This document shows, in pieces, positions 16,040 to 19,699 of a stretch of 19,699 nucleotides of DNA. The DNA is from Sulfurovum sp. (GTDB taxonomy: Bacteria; Campylobacterota; Campylobacteria; Campylobacterales; Sulfurovaceae), in contig JALSTF010000050.1 of the NCBI GenBank assembly GCA_026983895.1, positions 1-19,699 on the forward strand, read 5' to 3'. The translations under genes and the position numbers were made by a program. The first letter of the stretch is position 1, and the number at the start of each line of letters is the position of its first letter. Below the pieces are notes generated by a model. It worked only from the letters and a program-made list of their open reading frames with translations. It was not told the origin of the DNA and did no database searches.

Positions 16040-17072
16040 ACGCTGTTCTGTTGTCCTCCTGTTTCACTGTTGCATTGCTCTCTGCTTCTTTTTGGGCTTT
16101 CCGTTTTTTCAGATAGGCCCTGAATGCCCTGATGTTCTTTAAATGTTCTTCATAAGTGGCCGTAAAATTGTGTTCTCCGCCCGGTGTCAGCATGAAGAAG
16201 AGATAGTCACTCTTTTTGGGCATCATAGCAGCCTGCAGTGCCTCCATCGTAACAGTGCCCATCGGGTATGGCGGCAAGCCTTTGTATTTGTAGGTATTGA
16301 AGTAGCTGTTGTCATTTTTGATGCGTTCGGGAGTGACGATAACATGGGAATAATCCCCGTAATTGAGCGTACAGTCCATTTGAAGTTTCATTTTCTTCTC
16401 CAAACGGTTGTAGATCACTGAAGAGATCAGCGGCATCTCTTTGACCGAGTTGCTCTCTTTCTGGATGATGGAAGCAATGGTCAGAAGTATCCCCATCGTT
16501 GAATGTGCCGGTTTTTTGGAGAAGTATGTATTCTCGAATACCGATAGTTCCTGCCGCGATATGTCAAAAAGATACTGCATCACGGCAAAAGCATCCGCCT
16601 TTCTGGCAACACTGTAATTTTGGGCAAAAATGTCCGCTTCCTTGAATGTTGAACGTTTTTCATATTCTTTTAAGAGATCTTCCTCTTTCAGTTTCATGTC
16701 GTTGGCAAGGCGTTTGGTCAACTCTTTGGATGTTTCTCCCGCATAAACGACCACTTTCATCCGTGCCGCCTGTTGCCGATGCAAAGCAGAAAAAAAAGAA
16801 AAACGGTTCTTCCCTTCCTTTCCTATATGGTACCATCCTTCTTTGGGAAGTCCTCCGTACTGCATAAAAAGCTGGTCCATGAAAGTGACAGTGTAACCGT
16901 ATTTTTCCATGCTTTCGGCGATCTTTTTCGGTGTGGATCCGGAAAGGTAGAAAGTCTTGTGTTCCGAGCTTGGAGAGATGAAGTTGTAGAGCACAGCGAC
17001 AAGTACGAGGATAATGAAAATTTCCATATAACGAACGAAACGTTTGTATTCCTGTGCGATCAACTTTTTCAT
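16017..17072 (-). CDS. mltG: MltG-type endolytic murein transglycosylase, paralogue 2
   Basis: A 351-residue second MltG with a membrane helix at about residues 17-31 and the catalytic glutamate E206 in ASIIQKES. The core agrees closely with paralogue 1 (3752-4705): EMPLISSVIYNRLEKKMKL, NYGDYSHVIVTPERIKND and GLPPYPMGTVT all have near-identical counterparts, and the glutamate is one position apart. The N-terminal half differs strongly, and a 30-residue charged C-terminal tail is unique to this copy. A cysteine replaces glycine in QMDCTLNYG. The ATG at 17072 has no Shine-Dalgarno and lies just after a TATAAT, so its mRNA may be nearly leaderless. It could be a specialised enzyme for another growth phase or site; this is inference. 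Confidence 0.88.
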   Translation of the reverse strand: MKKLIAQEYKRFVRYMEIFIILVLVAVLYNFISPSSEHKTFYLSGSTPKKIAESMEKYGYTVTFMDQLFMQYGGLPKEGWYHIGKEGKNRFSFFSALHRQQAARMKVVVYAGETSKELTKRLANDMKLKEEDLLKEYEKRSTFKEADIFAQNYSVARKADAFAVMQYLFDISRQELSVFENTYFSKKPAHSTMGILLTIASIIQKESNSVKEMPLISSVIYNRLEKKMKLQMDCTLNYGDYSHVIVTPERIKNDNSYFNTYKYKGLPPYPMGTVTMEALQAAMMPKKSDYLFFMLTPGGEHNFTATYEEHLKNIRAFRAYLKKRKAQKEAESNATVKQEDNRTASKESEEA

Positions 17073-17080
17073 AGTAAGTG

Positions 17081-17086
17081 ATTATA
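17081..17086 (-). promoter_or_regulatory. Candidate -10 box of the second mltG
   Basis: The minus strand reads TATAAT ending 8 bases before the ATG at 17072, so transcription would begin at about 17074 and leave only 1-3 leader bases. It lies back to back with the promoter of the lysine-rich gene at 17097-17126. Confidence 0.45.
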
Positions 17087-17096
17087 GCATACTGTC

Positions 17097-17126
17097 TTGA
17101 CAATGTATGTCCGATAAGCGTATAAT
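17097..17126 (+). promoter_or_regulatory. Consensus sigma-70 promoter of the lysine-rich gene
   Basis: TTGACA (17097-17102) and TATAAT (17121-17126), both perfect hexamers, are separated by 18 bp. This is the strongest-looking promoter in the window. The transcript would start near 17133, about 24 bases before the ATG, and carry an AAAGGAG Shine-Dalgarno. Confidence 0.75.
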
Positions 17127-17156
17127 AATTAATTAATACATAAAAAAGGAGTCGTT

Positions 17157-17393
17157 ATGGCTAAGAAGAAAGAAGAAGAGAAAAAAGCAAAGAAAGCGCT
17201 TTTGAAGAAAGAGAAAAAGAGAACAGAAAAGAAAAAGGCAAAGAAAAAGGCAGAAAAGAAAAAGTCGGCAAAAAAGGCTAAGAAACCGGTTTCCAAAAAG
17301 AACAAGAAGGTCAAGGCTGTCAAGAAAAAAGTGAGTAAGAAAAAAGCGGAGAAGAAGAAATCGAAGAAAAAAAGCAAAAAGTCTAAAAAATAA
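17157..17393 (+). CDS. Small, extremely lysine-rich basic protein
   Basis: A 78-residue protein in which I count 45 lysines (58%), with alanine, glutamate and serine making up most of the rest. It has no hydrophobic core, membrane segment or cysteine and should be disordered and very strongly positive. AAAGGAG lies 5 bases before the ATG, a perfect promoter is upstream and a strong hairpin follows, so it is a real, probably highly expressed gene despite its low complexity. Its sequence resembles histone-H1-like tails, such as those of bacterial nucleoid proteins (Hc1, AlgP class), so binding of DNA, RNA or polyphosphate is a reasonable guess. No specific family can be assigned. The coding strand is nearly all A and G. 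Confidence 0.8.
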   Translation: MAKKKEEEKKAKKALLKKEKKRTEKKKAKKKAEKKKSAKKAKKPVSKKNKKVKAVKKKVSKKKAEKKKSKKKSKKSKK

Positions 17394-17402
17394 CAGAGAA
17401 GT

Positions 17403-17427
17403 ATAGGTTTTACAGAATAAAACCTAT
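17403..17427. terminator. Bidirectional terminator between the lysine-rich gene and rraA
   Basis: ATAGGTTTT (17403-17411) and AAAACCTAT (17419-17427) form a perfect 9-bp stem with a 7-base loop. Because the stem arms end in T and A runs, it can act for both convergent genes. It starts 9 bp after the lysine-rich stop codon and covers the rraA stop codon (17424-17426). Confidence 0.7.
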
Positions 17428-17909
17428 GCTTTGTTCAAACTCTCCTCATCGATGACGATGATACCGTCATGATCCGCAAGCAGGATCTCTCCGTTCTTGA
17501 AGAATACCCCTCCGAATGTAAATGTCACGTCACGTGCACCAGGCTGTTTGATATGGCTTTTTCGCGGGCAGGTCCCGAGTGCCCAGAGACCTACGGGAAT
17601 GGTTTTGGTGATGTGGGTGTCTCGAACATAGCCGTTGATGAGAATGCCCGCCCAGCCATTTTTCTGTGCCAGTTTCATCAGGTTCTCCCCCACAACGGCA
17701 TAGTGGGCACGGTCCACATCCACGACAGCAATGCGTCCCTCTCCAGGTTCTTTAAGCATGGCAATGAGGTCTGTATTCTCTTCGTTAAGTTTTAGTGTGG
17801 CAATGGGGCCTTTGCATTTTTCCACTCCTCCGTAAGAATGGTATTCGGGAGAGAGTACCTGGACCTTTTCGTGGTGTTCGTCGGAAATATCGGCTGTGTA
17901 GAAAGGCAT
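17424..17909 (-). CDS. RraA-family protein (probable oxo-acid aldolase/decarboxylase)
   Basis: A 161-residue RraA-fold protein with the family blocks EGRIAVVDVDRAHYAVVGEN (57-76), GWAGILINGYVRDT (85-98) and FGGVFFKNGEILLADHDGI (132-150). Automatic annotation usually says RNase E inhibitor RraA, but the GYVRD block keeps R96 and D97, the arginine and metal-binding aspartate of 4-hydroxy-4-methyl-2-oxoglutarate aldolases and related oxaloacetate decarboxylases; E. coli RraA lacks that aspartate. Campylobacterota generally rely on RNase J and RNase Y, not RNase E, which also argues for an enzyme. AAAGGAG precedes the ATG by 4 bases. The gene faces the glutamate mutase genes divergently. Confidence 0.82.
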   Translation of the reverse strand: MPFYTADISDEHHEKVQVLSPEYHSYGGVEKCKGPIATLKLNEENTDLIAMLKEPGEGRIAVVDVDRAHYAVVGENLMKLAQKNGWAGILINGYVRDTHITKTIPVGLWALGTCPRKSHIKQPGARDVTFTFGGVFFKNGEILLADHDGIIVIDEESLNKA

Positions 17910-17948
17910 TTGACTCCTTTATGGCTTCTCATTGGTTATGGTGGATAC

Positions 17949-18005
17949 ATCGATCCTACGCGGATGAATACAACGGATCGATTCACGTGTAGGGTGGGTT
18001 CACCC
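17949..18005. repeat. Two nested hairpins in the rraA-mutase gap
   Basis: ATCGATCC (17949-17956) and GGATCGAT (17975-17982) form a perfect 8-bp stem around 18 bases. GGGTG (17992-17996) and CACCC (18001-18005) form a 5-bp stem around GGTT. The G/C-rich patch contrasts with the A/T-rich promoter DNA beside it and may be a remnant of an intergenic repeat, or part of the rraA leader. No cobalamin-riboswitch B12 box is seen. Confidence 0.4.
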
Positions 18006-18020
18006 ATCAAATGATATGTA

Positions 18021-18049
18021 TTTACCCATATAATGTACAGGATTATACT
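18021..18049 (+). promoter_or_regulatory. Candidate promoter of the mutase genes
   Basis: TTTACC (18021-18026) and TATACT (18044-18049) are spaced by 17 bp. A perfect TATAAT also occurs at 18029-18034, and the opposite strand reads TATAAT at 18042-18047, so the promoter choice and direction are uncertain. The start would be about 45 bases before the mutase S gene. Confidence 0.4.
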
Positions 18050-18101
18050 GAAAAAAATCTATAATTAGGTAGAATTAACTATCAAAAAACAAAGATGATA
18101 G

Positions 18102-18506
18102 ATGAAAGTAGTAACCGGAGTAGTCGGAAACGATATTCATGTCGTTGCCAACAGACTGATCGATATTTCGCTTGAAGAGCGTGGGTTCGAGGTTTTCAAT
18201 CTTGGTGTCAACACATATCTTGAAGAGTTCATGGATGCGGTCATCGAGACCGATGCGGATGTTCTGCTGATCTCTTCGCTCAATGGAGAAGCGGAGGGAT
18301 GGTGCCGTGACCTCAAGATACTCAAGAGCCAGTATGACTTCAATAATGTGGTCTTTATGATAGGGGGTAATCTTGGTGTGGGTGAGATGGATCCGGAACT
18401 TATCGTGCCCAAATTCCGCAATTACGGCTTTGACCTGGTCTTTCACCAGATCGACCTCAATGTAGGGCTTGACCTGCTCGAAGAGAAACTGAAGGAGCGC
18501 AGATGA
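18102..18506 (+). CDS. glmS: Glutamate (methylaspartate) mutase S subunit, B12-binding
   Basis: A 134-residue Rossmann-like cobalamin-binding subunit. The E and S subunits of glutamate mutase interconvert L-glutamate and (2S,3S)-3-methylaspartate by a radical rearrangement using adenosylcobalamin. The sequence fits the family from end to end: GVVGNDIHVVANRLI (6-20), GFEVFNLGV (28-36), LISSL (56-60) and IGGNLGVGE (87-95). Cobalt-ligand H13 and D11 are present, but the classical D-x-H-x-x-G motif has alanine at A16, and the S-L-Y block reads SSLNGEAEG. It is the small (about 15 kDa) separate S subunit, not a fused mutase; the symbol glmS here means the mutase subunit (also mutS/mamA), not glucosamine synthase. 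The Shine-Dalgarno is weak. Confidence 0.85.
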   Translation: MKVVTGVVGNDIHVVANRLIDISLEERGFEVFNLGVNTYLEEFMDAVIETDADVLLISSLNGEAEGWCRDLKILKSQYDFNNVVFMIGGNLGVGEMDPELIVPKFRNYGFDLVFHQIDLNVGLDLLEEKLKERR

Positions 18507-19699
18507 GTTTATTGCAGCGCGAACGCGAGATCATCGTGAACAATGAGTACATTGACCGCTTCGATTTTGATGAGGTGAAAGCATTTATCAAAGGGGCGAG
18601 TAAAGACCTCTTCATCTCCTACAAGTTCAAGACCTCGGACCACATGCTGGTACAGCCGCGCGGCGGTTTCCCGACCTACGACAAAGTCTTTGGGCTCTAC
18701 AGAGAGTTCAAAGAGGCCAATGTCGATGTCCTCCCCCTTACCATCGATTCCAATACCCGCCTCAACGACTACGCTTCGGCCAAAAAGATGCTTGCACTTT
18801 CTGAAGAGAATGATGTCGATATGCTTAACGGCTATCCGCTGGTCAACCATGGATACCGTACGACACGAAAGATGATCACCCATTACAATACTCCCGTCAG
18901 CCTGCGCCACGGTACACCCGATGCCAGGCTGCTGGTAGAGATCGCACTGGCTTCGGGGATCTTTGAGATCGAAGGCGGCCCCATCACTTATCTGCTGCCG
19001 TACTCGAAGAATTTCCCTATGGACAAAGCGTTTCTCTATTGGAAATATGTCGAACGGGTCTGCGCGAACTATTCGAGTCTTAATGAACCGATCAACCGCG
19101 AATCCTTCGGACCGCTTTCGGCTACGCTGCAGGCGCCGGCCATCGTGATCGTGATCCAGATCCTGGAAATGCTGCTTTCTCTGGAAGAGGGAGTGAAGTC
19201 TTTTTCCGTGAGCTTTTCGCAGACGGGTTCCATGCTGCAGGATATCGTTTCATCCAATGTCATTAAAAAACTCTCACGCAAGTATGCCGACAGGTTCGGG
19301 CATGAAGATGCGACCATCAACCTGGTCTACCATCAGTGGATGGGGGCTTTCCCCCGAAACAAAGAATACTCCGATTCGCTCATTAACACTTCTACGGTCA
19401 TCGCAGCAATGGTCGGTGCGGACAAGATCATTACCAAGACGCGCAACGAAGCCTTCGGTATCCCTACAAAAGAGGCCAATGCAATGGCGGTCGCCAATGT
19501 GAAATACACCCTCGGTATGCTCAAAGGTTTACCTACGGTCGGGGATGAAGAGGAGGAGGAGAATCTCAGTAACGAAGTTGACGAAATCCTTGAAGCGGTA
19601 TTCAATGACAAGGCGGACACACTCTGGCGCAAAGTCTTCAATGCTATCAAAAAAGGGTATATCGACATCCCTTTCTCCCCGCATATCATCAATGCCAAC
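18503..19699 (+). CDS. glmE: Glutamate (methylaspartate) mutase E subunit, C-terminus cut by window edge
   Basis: The first 399 residues of a TIM-barrel mutase subunit (family length about 480); it stays open to the window end. The substrate-binding 'arginine claw' of the Clostridium cochlearium enzyme (R66, R100, R149) appears as R53 (QPRGG), R86 (DSNTRLND) and R135 (LRHGTPD). Also conserved are E157, Y163 and Y167 in the IEGGPITYLLPY block, HQWMGAFP (277-284) and EAFGIPTKEANA (316-327). The start overlaps the S-subunit stop by 4 bp (ATGA), with AAGGAG 5 bases upstream, so S and E are coupled. In clostridia a reactivase gene (mutL/glmL) sits between S and E; it is absent here. Confidence 0.88.
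   Translation, partial: MSLLQREREIIVNNEYIDRFDFDEVKAFIKGASKDLFISYKFKTSDHMLVQPRGGFPTYDKVFGLYREFKEANVDVLPLTIDSNTRLNDYASAKKMLALSEENDVDMLNGYPLVNHGYRTTRKMITHYNTPVSLRHGTPDARLLVEIALASGIFEIEGGPITYLLPYSKNFPMDKAFLYWKYVERVCANYSSLNEPINRESFGPLSATLQAPAIVIVIQILEMLLSLEEGVKSFSVSFSQTGSMLQDIVSSNVIKKLSRKYADRFGHEDATINLVYHQWMGAFPRNKEYSDSLINTSTVIAAMVGADKIITKTRNEAFGIPTKEANAMAVANVKYTLGMLKGLPTVGDEEEEENLSNEVDEILEAVFNDKADTLWRKVFNAIKKGYIDIPFSPHIINAN

Noticed and set aside
17129..17377. An 82-codon phenylalanine-rich frame on the minus strand
   Set aside because: It is the complement of the AAG/AAA repeats of the lysine-rich gene. It has no convincing Shine-Dalgarno, while the plus strand has a consensus promoter and ribosome binding site.
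17157..17393. Low-complexity lysine repeat as non-coding DNA or an assembly artefact
   Set aside because: The frame is open with a proper start, strong Shine-Dalgarno, consensus promoter and terminator, and the repeats are irregular rather than an exact tandem array.
17910..18101. A cobalamin riboswitch upstream of the B12-dependent mutase genes
   Set aside because: No B12-box-like GCCACTG sequence and no long conserved leader are visible; the hairpins are short and lie upstream of the likely mutase promoter.

Overview
The window looks like a chromosomal segment of a Campylobacterota bacterium (epsilonproteobacterium), most likely a free-living Sulfurovum/Sulfurimonas-type organism. The reasons are the gene order lolC/E-type permease, secA, lolA (the order I recall from Campylobacter jejuni), the A/T-rich extended -10 promoters, the dense packing of short operons, and a nitrate-assimilation locus not expected in host-restricted relatives. 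The organism assignment is inference; no rRNA or species marker is present.

Layout. (1) 1-3726, nitrate assimilation: the 5' part of a ferredoxin-type nitrite reductase (minus) faces a NarK/NasA-type nitrate transporter (plus) across a 232-bp control region. That region holds two identical 17-bp palindromes, each about 43 bp upstream of one divergent -10 box. A PP2C phosphatase-Ser/Thr kinase fusion follows the transporter. (2) 3752-7298, envelope: an MltG-type lytic transglycosylase (minus) and a large AsmA/YhdP-like protein (plus) overlap at their 5' ends. (3) 7301-11167, minus strand: a lipoprotein-release permease directly abutting secA. (4) 11340-16039, plus strand: lolA, rmuC, an ArsC-family reductase, a YbiT-type ABC-F ATPase and a flavin-reductase-like protein, closely spaced. 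(5) 16017-17072: a second MltG paralogue (minus). (6) 17157-17393: a tiny, extremely lysine-rich basic protein with a consensus promoter. (7) 17424-17909: an RraA-family protein (minus). (8) 18102 to the window end: a coenzyme-B12-dependent glutamate (methylaspartate) mutase, S subunit followed by E subunit with a 4-bp overlap, the latter cut by the window edge.

How the genes fit together. NarK imports nitrate, NirA reduces nitrite to ammonium with ferredoxin electrons, and the phosphatase-kinase is probably a regulator of this pathway. SecA exports preproteins; the permease and LolA release and carry lipoproteins toward the outer membrane; the AsmA-like protein and the two MltG enzymes belong to envelope lipid and peptidoglycan biology. 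RmuC, ArsC, ABC-F and flavin reductase are housekeeping or stress genes without an obvious common pathway. The glutamate mutase has an intact substrate-binding arginine set but an altered B12-binding motif. No CRISPR array, tRNA, rRNA, transposase or phage gene was seen.
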